Shown here piece after piece: positions 14,691-21,600 of a stretch of 35,635 nucleotides of DNA. Under the pieces are notes generated by a model. That model saw only the letters and a program-made list of their open reading frames with translations. It was not told the DNA's origin and searched no databases. Numbering within the stretch: the stretch's first letter is position 1; each line of letters starts with the position of its first letter. Position numbers and translations under genes: made by a program. Origin of the DNA: a virus; IMG/VR virus record IMGVR_UViG_3300044712_000856, positions 1 to 35,635 of that record; one strand, 5' to 3'.

Positions 14691-15307
14691 TCACTTGCCG
14701 CGCAGCTTCTTGAGGAGTAGCGCTCGGTCACGTCGAATAATCTCTGGGGTGACTTCTTCGGGGCCATCAACAATCTGCTGATACTGTCTGATAAATTTTG
14801 ATCGTTCTGATCTCTTCGTATTTGGATCGGCGACGGTAAGGATGTTGAGGAGTTGAATTTTTTCAGCCGCGTCGATGCGCTGAGCTGCGTGAAGCAACTC
14901 AAAGAACGTCGAGCAGTACATTCCGAGAAGGTCATCAAACGTGTATGAGGGATAGTGTCGGATGAAGAACGCGATTAGGTAGGAGAAATCTCCGTTTTTT
15001 TTTCACCACTTTGCCGGTTGTCTTTGTTTTCCTGTCTGTAAATAAACTCAAGAAGTGCAAAGGCTTGTGTCATGTTGAGATCCATTTCGTCGATCTCTGG
15101 AACTGCTGGGCGCATGGAATCAAACAACTCCCCCATCATGCCAAGCATTTCGTCTTCTCCCTTACTTCCGGCGCGGATATCTCGTAGCATTTTTTGCAAC
15201 TTGATAAACCCGGTGAGCTTCATGGGCAACACTCTCCAGAGCTTTCCGTTCACTTTAACGTGACGTTCTTCTGGGATCAACAAATCAAGGTCAAGCGTGT
15301 TGTTCAT
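14691..15307 (-). CDS. Tail assembly chaperone long form by -1 frameshift (gpGT-like)
   Basis: The first frame (14975-15307) contains a run of nine A at 15003-14995. Slipping back one base on A-AAA-AAA continues reading as N-G-D-F-S-Y-L-I-A-F-F-I-R-H-Y-P into an open, protein-like second frame that ends at 14691 with L-L-K-K-L-R-G-K. This G/GT arrangement is conserved across siphoviruses and controls the ratio of two chaperones that load the tape measure. The T-like part has no good start of its own. The frameshift is inferred from the slippery site, frame order and location just before the tape measure gene. Confidence 0.85.
14975..15307 (-). CDS. Tail assembly chaperone short form (gpG-like)
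   Basis: A 110-residue helical acidic protein (L-I-P-E-E-R-H-V, then M-K-L-T-G-F-I-K-L-Q-K-M-L). It helps to coat the tape measure during tail assembly and is absent from the finished virion in studied phages. It sits between the tail tube and the tape measure, as in lambda. The C-terminal tail after the slippery site is a few residues (T-E-I-S-P-T). A TATACT hexamer exactly six bases before the ATG and no Shine-Dalgarno site suggest a leaderless start. Confidence 0.85.
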   Translation of the reverse strand: MNNTLDLDLLIPEERHVKVNGKLWRVLPMKLTGFIKLQKMLRDIRAGSKGEDEMLGMMGELFDSMRPAVPEIDEMDLNMTQAFALLEFIYRQENKDNRQSGEKKTEISPT

Positions 15308-15313
15308 GACGCA

Positions 15314-15319
15314 AGTATA
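15314..15319 (-). promoter_or_regulatory. -10 hexamer TATACT, six bases before the chaperone ATG
   Basis: TATACT-N6-ATG again puts the transcription start on the start codon. The hexamer overlaps a perfect inverted repeat, TATACA-N6-TGTATA, at 15316-15333. A possible -35 (TTGATT) lies 18 bases upstream. Confidence 0.5.
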
Positions 15320-15350
15320 CAGTTATATGTATAGGTAAATCAATGAGGAA

Positions 15351-15833
15351 CTAGGAAGCTAAGTACCCAAGGTTACTCTCTTCTGTAGCGTCGATGTCGA
15401 CCATTGCAGTAAAGGTAACGTGGATAATGCGCTCGTCGCCCACTTTATACGCAGCCTCAACCGCTTCCGTAGGAACGGCATTGCGGAAGTACCAGGCTGC
15501 GGTACCATCAAACGGGGTAAGAATGAGCTCTTTGCCTTCAACTTCTCGACCAGCGAGGCCACCAAAGTTGATCTGTCCGGAGTTGTTGACGACACCAGCG
15601 TACGCAGACTCGATATTCTCGAATGTGTGCTCAGCCATCCAAACCTCGAGGGTAAGTTTTTGACCGATGAGTGAAGCCTTAACGGGAGTTGTGCCGTATT
15701 TTCCAGATGTGTGAAGGTGAACATCAGGTTCGTAGTTGACGACAACACCATCCTCGGTCGTCAAACCGACGTCTTGCCCTTCAATGGATAATGCACCCGC
15801 ACCGATTCGAAAATTTTGTGGTCCTGCTGACAT
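15351..15833 (-). CDS. Major tail tube protein
   Basis: A 160-residue beta-rich protein with the pattern of siphovirus tube proteins: an N-terminal F-R-I-G-A-G-A-L-S-I segment, a central beta-sandwich (L-T-L-E-V-W-M-A-E-H-T) and a C-terminal V-T-F-T-A-M-V-D-I. It polymerises as hexameric rings around the tape measure. It lies between the tail terminator and the chaperone genes. GAGG lies about 5 bases before the ATG. A consensus-like promoter overlaps the region upstream. Confidence 0.75.
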   Translation of the reverse strand: MSAGPQNFRIGAGALSIEGQDVGLTTEDGVVVNYEPDVHLHTSGKYGTTPVKASLIGQKLTLEVWMAEHTFENIESAYAGVVNNSGQINFGGLAGREVEGKELILTPFDGTAAWYFRNAVPTEAVEAAYKVGDERIIHVTFTAMVDIDATEESNLGYLAS

Positions 15834-15842
15834 ATAACCTCA

Positions 15843-15871
15843 ATTCTAGGCGGTACAAAACCGCCTGTCAA
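15843..15871 (-). promoter_or_regulatory. Promoter-like TTGACA-N17-TAGAAT with a palindromic spacer
   Basis: The -35 TTGACA is at 15871-15866 and the -10 TAGAAT at 15848-15843. The whole 17-base spacer is an inverted repeat, GGCGGT-TTTGT-ACCGCC. It may be a promoter with a built-in operator, or an RNA hairpin that marks an mRNA end. It is only 9 bases from the tail tube ATG, so a transcript starting here would lose its Shine-Dalgarno site. Confidence 0.5.
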
Positions 15872-15877
15872 TAGCAA

Positions 15878-16267
15878 CTAACTTGATTCCTCTGATATGC
15901 GGTATACAAATGCTAGGCTCAGTTTGAACAGGTGTCTGCGTTCGCTGTCACGATCAAGGTCTTCAATCATCCCGCGCGCGTAGCTCAGGTACACGTGATA
16001 CCCGTGCATCTCGTAATTTTCCTGTTGGTGAATGACGTCCATGATAGATTGCAGCTTCCCGTAGCCTGTATCAAAAATCGAGTAGCGAGCCCAGATGTCT
16101 ATGGCCTGCATGTAGTAGGGAATTGCCTTGTCTGGTTCTGGGGAAGGGGAAACAATGAGCGAAATTACATTGTTGTCATCAAGGGGAAGTTCACCAACAA
16201 AAATATCAGTACCCACCGTTCCTAGGCTGTTATCCTCGAGTAGTGTGGCAAGTGCATCAATAATCAT
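15878..16267 (-). CDS. Tail terminator / completion protein
   Basis: A 129-residue alpha/beta protein. It has an N-terminal helix, then beta strands with D-I-F-V-G-E-L-P and V-I-S-L-I-V-S-P, and R-Y-S-I-F-D-T-G-Y, which fits the minor capsid or tail-completion family of siphoviruses. It caps the tail tube for joining to the neck. It lies just before the major tail protein gene, as in HK97-like phages. Its ATG has TACAAT six bases upstream and overlaps the previous stop. Confidence 0.7.
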   Translation of the reverse strand: MIIDALATLLEDNSLGTVGTDIFVGELPLDDNNVISLIVSPSPEPDKAIPYYMQAIDIWARYSIFDTGYGKLQSIMDVIHQQENYEMHGYHVYLSYARGMIEDLDRDSERRHLFKLSLAFVYRISEESS

Positions 16268-16623
16268 AGGTGTATTGTACCCGCTTCTTGTTTGATATAG
16301 CTAAGTGCATTTTGAGCAATCGTATCGCCGGGGTCTTTGAGGTAGAACGCTTTTGATCCGGGTTTGCTATAGTTGCGTACCACTCGTCTCCCGTCCCCCC
16401 CAAACTCCTGATACCGCGCATACACCTTGTCGTACTTCACCACCCAGCGCAGGAGACTTAGTTGCAAGTGATCCCCAGCAGATCGCAGCTGTCCGTGATC
16501 AACCGGTACTTGCTCTTTTGAGAGCCGCTCAATATCAATCGCCATACGATTAAGTGCTCGATCCATAGCTCCGGAGTTCGCGATTACGAACTTCATGATG
16601 TTATCAGTGATTGTTAGCTTCAT
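16264..16623 (-). CDS. HK97 gp10-like neck protein
   Basis: A 119-residue protein with the family signs of HK97 gp10: a helical N terminus (M-D-R-A-L-N-R-M-A-I-D-I-E-R-L-S), P-V-D-H-G-Q-L-R, then V-Y-A-R-Y-Q-E-F-G-G. It probably links the head connector with the tail. The ATG overlaps the preceding stop (ATGA), and its own stop overlaps the next start. Confidence 0.8.
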   Translation of the reverse strand: MKLTITDNIMKFVIANSGAMDRALNRMAIDIERLSKEQVPVDHGQLRSAGDHLQLSLLRWVVKYDKVYARYQEFGGDGRRVVRNYSKPGSKAFYLKDPGDTIAQNALSYIKQEAGTIHL

Positions 16624-16946
16624 ACGGCGTGCTTGTTCACGAAAGCCTTCAAAAATTGAACCTGAGAACCACTCATACGCCTTGCTTTGACGAGTTTCTG
16701 CACCCGCCAGTAGGTATCCTCAGCGAAAAGTATGGTACCTTCGACAACTGCGAGATCCGGGGATAACCATATCATTGCCTCAGAGCCCAGCCCCTCGCGA
16801 TTGGTGTTTCGATCCACATCGGTGATGTATCGGAACCTGAGCTTGATGTCTGTTTCCTCAGTTACAACCTGATCGCCGTGCTTGTCTCTCGACGTAGTAA
16901 CGATCTTACCGTCTTGATTCATGGCATGTGCGAGTATCCCTGTCAT
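16620..16946 (-). CDS. Head-tail adaptor (head closure) protein
   Basis: A 108-residue protein with beta-strand content (W-L-S-P-D-L-A-V-V-E-G-T-I, then Y-W-R-V-Q-K-L-V-K-A). Its position in the head-tail connector block and its length fit the SPP1 gp16 / HK97 gp9-type closure protein family. Its ATG lies within the end of the connector gene, coupled by a 4-base overlap. Confidence 0.65.
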   Translation of the reverse strand: MTGILAHAMNQDGKIVTTSRDKHGDQVVTEETDIKLRFRYITDVDRNTNREGLGSEAMIWLSPDLAVVEGTILFAEDTYWRVQKLVKARRMSGSQVQFLKAFVNKHAV

Positions 16947-17542
16947 AGAACAATCTTTTTGTAGTGGTCGAGTTTACTGAGCACACTACTGCTGTCACCA
17001 ATAAACTCAGTATCAGATAATAGTTCCTTGCTGTACCCCTCAATGCTTTCGCGTTTGAATGGACCGGTTTCAGCTGATCGCACCATATACTTGCCAACTA
17101 ACTCAGTGCATACCGCGATCACATCGGCGGGAGGTGAACCACCACCCCAGATGGCAGTTATACGCACATTGCCAACGTCATTGGGGAACCGATAGGATCG
17201 CAATCGAACGGAGTTTTTAGGGTTTTTGTTTGGTGGGAAGGTTTGCCAGTCTGTTTCCTCAGTCAAAGAGACAGATATCCCACCCGTAGAATCAAGAATC
17301 TCTACTTTTTCGAGTCCGATAAAGTCATCAACCCACACTTCCTTTGACCCAGTACCATCAAAATAGCGCTCGGAAGCCTCAAGATCACCGTCATCACTTT
17401 CATCAACGGGTGACCAGCTACGTCCGGTGTAGGTGTCGATCTGGATAGAGACGGCGCCGATGAGTGTATCGAGTCCTGAGGCCTCTTGATCACTTAATTC
17501 TCTCCCGATAAGATCCTCGACGCGTAGTTGATCAGTGTACAT
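16943..17542 (-). CDS. Head-tail connector (gp6-like adaptor)
   Basis: A 199-residue protein. The N-terminal region is a helical bundle (S-D-Q-E-A-S-G-L-D-T-L-I-G-A-V-S-I-Q-I-D-T-Y-T-G-R-S-W) as in the HK97 gp6 / SPP1 gp15 adaptor family. Unusually there is a beta insertion of about 85 residues before the next helix (V-C-T-E-L-V-G-K-Y). It attaches to the portal. The ATG has TATACT six bases upstream and no Shine-Dalgarno site, and sits just past the terminator after the capsid gene, so it probably starts its own leaderless transcript. Confidence 0.8.
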   Translation of the reverse strand: MYTDQLRVEDLIGRELSDQEASGLDTLIGAVSIQIDTYTGRSWSPVDESDDGDLEASERYFDGTGSKEVWVDDFIGLEKVEILDSTGGISVSLTEETDWQTFPPNKNPKNSVRLRSYRFPNDVGNVRITAIWGGGSPPADVIAVCTELVGKYMVRSAETGPFKRESIEGYSKELLSDTEFIGDSSSVLSKLDHYKKIVL

Positions 17543-17548
17543 GTGTTC

Positions 17549-17554
17549 AGTATA
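17549..17554 (-). promoter_or_regulatory. -10 hexamer TATACT, six bases before the connector ATG
   Basis: The hexamer falls between a strong terminator and the connector gene, where a new promoter is needed. TATACT-N6-ATG matches the starts of the chaperone and tape measure genes. No -35 is obvious. Confidence 0.55.
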
Positions 17555-17582
17555 TCACTTTAGCAAGACCGGGCTTATATCC

Positions 17583-17609
17583 AAAAACCCCCGCTGTGAC
17601 ACGGGGGTT
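17583..17609 (-). terminator. Rho-independent terminator after the capsid gene
   Basis: On the minus strand AACCCCCG-N8-CGGGGGTT is followed by a T run, 22 bases after the capsid stop. It would end the head transcript and boost capsid yield relative to the connector genes. Confidence 0.85.
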
Positions 17610-17630
17610 CGAGTTCAACTATTGAGTAGC

Positions 17631-19703
17631 TTAGCTACCGGTCGCTGTGACTGCGACTGAGAACGCGGCTGGGAATCGAACCACAGCATTCATGCGTTTC
17701 ACGGCGCGCAGTGCTTGTGCATCTTGAGTCAAAAGGTTGATTGCGTGACCATCGTCGTCGTCTTCACCGACTCCGCCGACTGTACCTGCATCAAACACTT
17801 TCATCTGCACATCAGTTCTCTCACCCAAAGTCGCATAGCGAAGGTCGCCATAGACTAAGAACGGGAGGTCTGATTCTGAGGCGGTCAAACCTGGGAGCAC
17901 TTCGGTCTGGACAAACGGTCTACCTAAGATTGTGCCTGGGGCACCTTCTTGGAGAGAGCTATTCCAGAGTGGTCGTGAGTTCTCATCTTTGAGTTTCATC
18001 AAGACACCGAGGATACTGCGGTTGCCGAAGAATGAGCCAGTGTTACCAGACTGTGAAGGGACGCCGTAGATCATCTCTACCAGGTCGTCGTAACTCAAGT
18101 CTTCAATACTGTCACCGGAGAGGGTGACAATGTTTGTACCGGCCACATTCAAAATACCGTCTTTTGTGACACCACCGGTTGAGACTTCTGTAAACACTAA
18201 CTCATCACCGCGTCGAGCGAATGCGCGAGCAAAACGTTGAGTAGCATCGTTCCAGAGATCAATCGCGGAATCTGCTGTCAACTCGTCGGTCATCGGGAGG
18301 ATGCCAGCGAATTTTCTCCAAGCCAAAGTTAGTGAGTCGTAGGTCAAACTCGTAGACTTTTTCTTGCCACCTTCAGCAGTGTCGTAGATTGTCAGATCGT
18401 CATCACCGAGCACGTAGATCAACCCAGCGCCGTTTGTGGAGCGGCGAACAGTTGCGTAGCGAGCAGCAACGCCAACCTCTTCCTCCAAGCGCTGAATCTC
18501 AGCGATGAACTCAGCTGGGGGAACGACTTCACCCGTATTTGAGGTACTCATCGGATCAGTCGCAGCCTTTTGCATGACGTCGATGTATTCTTTGAAGTTT
18601 CCAGACTTCAAACCACGCAGGTAGTGAAACAATTTAACTTCTTTTGTGATTTCGCTGGAAGCTGCGCCGGCAATGGCGATACTCTTGCGAGTGGTTGATT
18701 CGTTAGCTTTCATATCAGCAACTTCCTTCTCGAGAGCTTCTACCTTCTCGGCCGTTTTATCTACTGCCTTCTCTTCAAGCACTGAGGCGTATTGAGTCAG
18801 CTGCTCAGCAGACAACTCAGCTTTGTGCTCTTTGAGTATAGCAATTTCTTTGAGGGTTAAGTCTTCGATCGACTTTGCGAGGATCTCGGCGAGGTTTTTC
18901 ATATGTGCATCATTATGAGTATCTGATATACCGATGTCAATACCCTTCTGCTTGAGTAATGCCTTTGATTTGAGGAGGGCGCGAGCGTCTGCCCCAATCA
19001 AGACGGGAGAAAATTCGATCATCTCTGATGTGGTATAGACGTTTCCTTGCACCTCTTTGGGAATGAACCCGATCGAGAAAGCGAATTGATACCCCTTGCG
19101 GTACAACTGGTCGAGAATCTTTGGCTCATCATAGCCGTCAATGTCAGTCGCAAACTCAAACTCAGCATCGAGGCTACCGTCCTTACGCTTAGTCAGTTTG
19201 TGTGTCCGGCCAACGGACGGCTTACTATAATCATGACCATTCGCGAGCACGGGGTTCTTCATGTAGGTTTTGATGTCCAAACCCTTCATATCAAGAATCT
19301 CGCCACTACGATCCTCTTGCCCACTATTGACGATGGCTTCGAGGTGACCGTTTGCCATTTCTTTGATCTCAATCTGGAATGCTTTGTGTACTTCGGTGCC
19401 GATCTTTTTAGTCAACACGCTTTTAGCTTCCACAACTTCATCCTCGCCGGAGTCCTCAGCCGGGGGAACGACGGGAGTAGCCTCGGCCGCTGGGGTAGCT
19501 TCTGGTGCTGGGGTAATTTCGGGAGTAGATGTCACTTCTGGCGCCGGTGTTTCGACCGGAGGTTCAACCGCTGGTGTCTTCTCAGACTCAAGTTGAGCAA
19601 TCTGTTCGGGAGTAAGTTCGGGCTTGTGTGATTCCAGATATACAAGGTCAGCCTCAGTGCGCTGTGCGGGGGTTAGGGAGAGAATCCGTTGTAGTTCAGT
19701 CAT
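17631..19703 (-). CDS. Prohead protease fused to HK97-type major capsid protein
   Basis: A 690-residue fusion of three virion-assembly functions. Residues 1-95 are a low-complexity Pro/Glu/Thr/Ala-rich tail with no known domain. Residues about 100-255 match the HK97 prohead protease, with catalytic His157 (L-A-N-G-H-D-Y) and Ser210 (Y-Q-F-A-F-S-I-G-F). Residues about 265-345 form a coiled coil like the delta scaffold domain. Residues about 375-690 are the capsid fold (E-F-I-A-E-I-Q-R-L-E-E-E, G-I-L-P-M-T-D-E-L, then L-V-Y-G-D-L-R-Y). In most phages the protease and capsid are separate. TATGCT six bases before the ATG and no Shine-Dalgarno site suggest a leaderless start. Confidence 0.92.
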   Translation of the reverse strand: MTELQRILSLTPAQRTEADLVYLESHKPELTPEQIAQLESEKTPAVEPPVETPAPEVTSTPEITPAPEATPAAEATPVVPPAEDSGEDEVVEAKSVLTKKIGTEVHKAFQIEIKEMANGHLEAIVNSGQEDRSGEILDMKGLDIKTYMKNPVLANGHDYSKPSVGRTHKLTKRKDGSLDAEFEFATDIDGYDEPKILDQLYRKGYQFAFSIGFIPKEVQGNVYTTSEMIEFSPVLIGADARALLKSKALLKQKGIDIGISDTHNDAHMKNLAEILAKSIEDLTLKEIAILKEHKAELSAEQLTQYASVLEEKAVDKTAEKVEALEKEVADMKANESTTRKSIAIAGAASSEITKEVKLFHYLRGLKSGNFKEYIDVMQKAATDPMSTSNTGEVVPPAEFIAEIQRLEEEVGVAARYATVRRSTNGAGLIYVLGDDDLTIYDTAEGGKKKSTSLTYDSLTLAWRKFAGILPMTDELTADSAIDLWNDATQRFARAFARRGDELVFTEVSTGGVTKDGILNVAGTNIVTLSGDSIEDLSYDDLVEMIYGVPSQSGNTGSFFGNRSILGVLMKLKDENSRPLWNSSLQEGAPGTILGRPFVQTEVLPGLTASESDLPFLVYGDLRYATLGERTDVQMKVFDAGTVGGVGEDDDDGHAINLLTQDAQALRAVKRMNAVVRFPAAFSVAVTATGS

Positions 19704-19709
19704 GCACTA

Positions 19710-19715
19710 AGCATA
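19710..19715 (-). promoter_or_regulatory. -10 hexamer TATGCT, six bases before the capsid ATG
   Basis: TATGCT-N6-ATG fits the leaderless pattern seen at other structural genes. The hexamer is a weaker match than TATACT, and no -35 is clear. Confidence 0.35.
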
Positions 19716-19725
19716 TCACAAAACG

Positions 19726-20019
19726 CTACATCCAACATATCGCGAGAATCTTTTTACGTTTACATGCTCGAACCATCTCTTGTATCGCAAATTCAAGCGG
19801 GTAAAACTCACGCTCAACGATATGCTGACGATCAAGGATGAGGCTGTTTTCGTCTCGAACAAATTCAAACCTCCCCACTACTCGCCCGCTTGCTGAGACA
19901 ATCACGCCCACCGACTCCTCGTCAAAGAATACAGCAATGCCACAGCCCTTTCGATCCCCCTTGTTTGCGAGGATGAGAAATTCTTCGGTAAATTCTGGGT
20001 TCTTGACACTAATTTGCAT
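19726..20019 (-). CDS. Small hypothetical protein (97 aa)
   Basis: The protein starts M-Q-I-S-V-K-N-P-E-F and alternates beta strands (C-G-I-A-V-F-F-D-E-E-S-V-G-V-I-V) with a C-terminal helix rich in basic residues. No family is recognised. The start is set by a TAATG overlap with the preceding glycosyltransferase; an upstream in-frame ATG at 20049 would lie inside that gene. Last gene of the accessory operon. Confidence 0.55.
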   Translation of the reverse strand: MQISVKNPEFTEEFLILANKGDRKGCGIAVFFDEESVGVIVSASGRVVGRFEFVRDENSLILDRQHIVEREFYPLEFAIQEMVRACKRKKILAICWM

Positions 20020-21218
20020 TATCCCATGATACCACTCAAACGACTCCATGCCTTCACGCTTGGATCTTTCGTACTCTCAAAAACTTGGTAGAGTTGCTCA
20101 AACCATGTCTGGTACTCAAGTTTCACGTTCTCAACAAGGAAACGCTCTGCATACTTCCGTATCTCATGATAGTCGCCGATGTTGAATCCTTGCGTTTTGA
20201 TCGCTGCGTTACAAAATTCTTGTAGCGTGTTGCACCGATAACCAATTTGTCCGATTAGATGATCGGGAACTGTGCCAGGAAAAACACCAAAATTGGTCGT
20301 AATCACTGGGGTACCGGATAGCATCGACTCGATATGTGTCCCAGCAAAACACTCAAGGTACTCGGTGGGGGTAAAGGTCGCGATTGCATGAGCCATCAAT
20401 CCTTTGCGTTTCTCTACGTCCTGAAAACCGACGTACTCCCACGTTCCAGGTTCGAGGTCGAAGTCCGGGTCTTCATTGGGAACTAGGTGGCCGCGGTGAT
20501 CAACATGTGCTCCCTGCCCAGCAATGATCAACTTTGCACCGATTGCTTTACACGCCATTGCGGCGGTGAGTATCCCCTTGCGCTTGATCATCCGCCCTAT
20601 AAACAGATAATAGTCACCCTTCGTGCCACCGAACTCAACATCTTCTTTATCAAAGTAGTTAGGGATAACTCGGTCGTAGTACGACCCATTAACACACTGA
20701 TAGGGTGACTCACTTCCGTAGGTGAAATTCTGAATATAAGATGACTCAAACGCCCGGAACCTCCCCTTGATAGAACCGCGATATCCAATCCCTGGCTCGC
20801 AGGTAAGATATAGTTTGACAGCTTTAGCGATTGGCTCATGGTAAGCACCTTGTGTGCAGAGGAGAAAGTCATCTATGTGTTTTGTTTCATTGATGTTTGC
20901 AACACACGCCGCATAAAACTTGAGCGTCGATGCCTTGCGCTCGGTATTGAAGTCGTGACGAAAATCGGTATTTTTCCAGTCGTAGCCAATCTCGAATCGG
21001 TTGTCTCCGTCTCCGTAGTCCTTTCGGATATCACTGAGTGTGTGAGTTTGCACGAACCTAGTACATGGAACCGTTGACCCCTCAGCGCCGTAGTAGATGA
21101 CTTCGTGGCCGAGTGATAGTAACATCTTTGCAAGTTTATAGTTCTTCTGAGTGAACGCGCAGCTCATGTACTCTCGAGAGCATGGAAGGTGAACGAGTCC
21201 GAGCAAGTGGAATCTCAT
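20019..21218 (-). CDS. GT4-type glycosyltransferase (GT-B fold)
   Basis: A 399-residue enzyme. The C-terminal nucleotide-sugar domain is clear: Y-Y-L-F-I-G-R-M-I-K-R-K-G-I-L-T-A at about residues 205-221, K-L-I-I-A-G-Q-G, and an acidic segment P-T-E-Y-L-E-C-F-A-G-T-H-I-E-S-M-L-S-G-T-P-V, equivalent to the E-x7-E motif of retaining GT4 enzymes. The N-terminal acceptor domain has H-L-P-C-S and K-L-A-K-M-L-L-S-L-G-H-E-V. The acceptor is unknown; nearby collagen-like and Ser/Thr-rich virion proteins are candidates. Start and stop both overlap neighbours (ATGA and TAATG). No signal sequence, so cytosolic. Confidence 0.85.
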   Translation of the reverse strand: MRFHLLGLVHLPCSREYMSCAFTQKNYKLAKMLLSLGHEVIYYGAEGSTVPCTRFVQTHTLSDIRKDYGDGDNRFEIGYDWKNTDFRHDFNTERKASTLKFYAACVANINETKHIDDFLLCTQGAYHEPIAKAVKLYLTCEPGIGYRGSIKGRFRAFESSYIQNFTYGSESPYQCVNGSYYDRVIPNYFDKEDVEFGGTKGDYYLFIGRMIKRKGILTAAMACKAIGAKLIIAGQGAHVDHRGHLVPNEDPDFDLEPGTWEYVGFQDVEKRKGLMAHAIATFTPTEYLECFAGTHIESMLSGTPVITTNFGVFPGTVPDHLIGQIGYRCNTLQEFCNAAIKTQGFNIGDYHEIRKYAERFLVENVKLEYQTWFEQLYQVFESTKDPSVKAWSRLSGIMG

Positions 21219-21310
21219 AAGTCTTTTTTACCAGTCAAATACCCCAAACCCACCCCAATAATAAAAGAGAAAAGCACAGTTATAAACCTCAAAGCTGATA
21301 GTTCATCCAT
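21215..21310 (-). CDS. 31-residue single-span membrane peptide
   Basis: ATG 21310 is preceded by GGGAGG five bases upstream. The peptide has a short polar start, one hydrophobic helix (F-I-T-V-L-F-S-F-I-I-G-V-G-L-G-Y-L) and a positively charged end (T-G-K-K-D-L). Its TGA overlaps the glycosyltransferase ATG as ATGA. It may anchor or regulate the glycosyltransferase or help translation coupling. Spacing, ribosome site and overlap make it a credible small gene. Confidence 0.7.
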   Translation of the reverse strand: MDELSALRFITVLFSFIIGVGLGYLTGKKDL

Positions 21311-21312
21311 GT

Positions 21313-21600
21313 CTACCTCCCGTTTTCCTCATCTACACCAATCATATAGTCCGGGGTTGGCGAGGGAGCTGGTTGTATTGAGCAAATTTTCATGTCCTCA
21401 CCACCGTCTCCACTCTTGATAGTGAAGCATTCCGGCGAGGCGGTAGGCGCCGCTGTAGGAAGCTGAGTCTTTGTAGCTTCTTGAGTAGGCGTTGGTTGTG
21501 AGTTTTGTTCTACGGTTGTCGCGAATGCAGCGATAATAGCGAGACAGAGAGCGAGGGAACCTCCCCAAAATAGTAAGCGCTGTAATCTTTCTTTGTTCAT
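21313..21600 (-). CDS. Secreted or membrane-anchored Pro/Thr-rich protein (95 aa)
   Basis: An N-terminal basic start (M-N-K-E-R-L-Q-R) leads to one hydrophobic helix at about residues 9-28 (L-F-W-G-G-S-L-A-L-C-L-A-I-I-A-A-F-A). A Pro/Thr/Ala-rich linker follows (about 33-54), then a short domain with two Cys (C-F-T-I-K-S and M-K-I-C). It looks like an exported surface protein, perhaps a superinfection or envelope-modifying factor. The Pro/Thr linker could itself be glycosylated. ATG overlaps the methyltransferase stop (ATGA), so an upstream in-frame start was not used. Confidence 0.6.
   Translation of the reverse strand: MNKERLQRLLFWGGSLALCLAIIAAFATTVEQNSQPTPTQEATKTQLPTAAPTASPECFTIKSGDGGEDMKICSIQPAPSPTPDYMIGVDEENGR

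Noticed and set aside
14660-14938. 92-codon frame overlapping the second part of the tail chaperone
   Set aside because: It is Ser/Arg-rich and unlike a protein. The other frame joins the first chaperone frame by a -1 slip and reads well.
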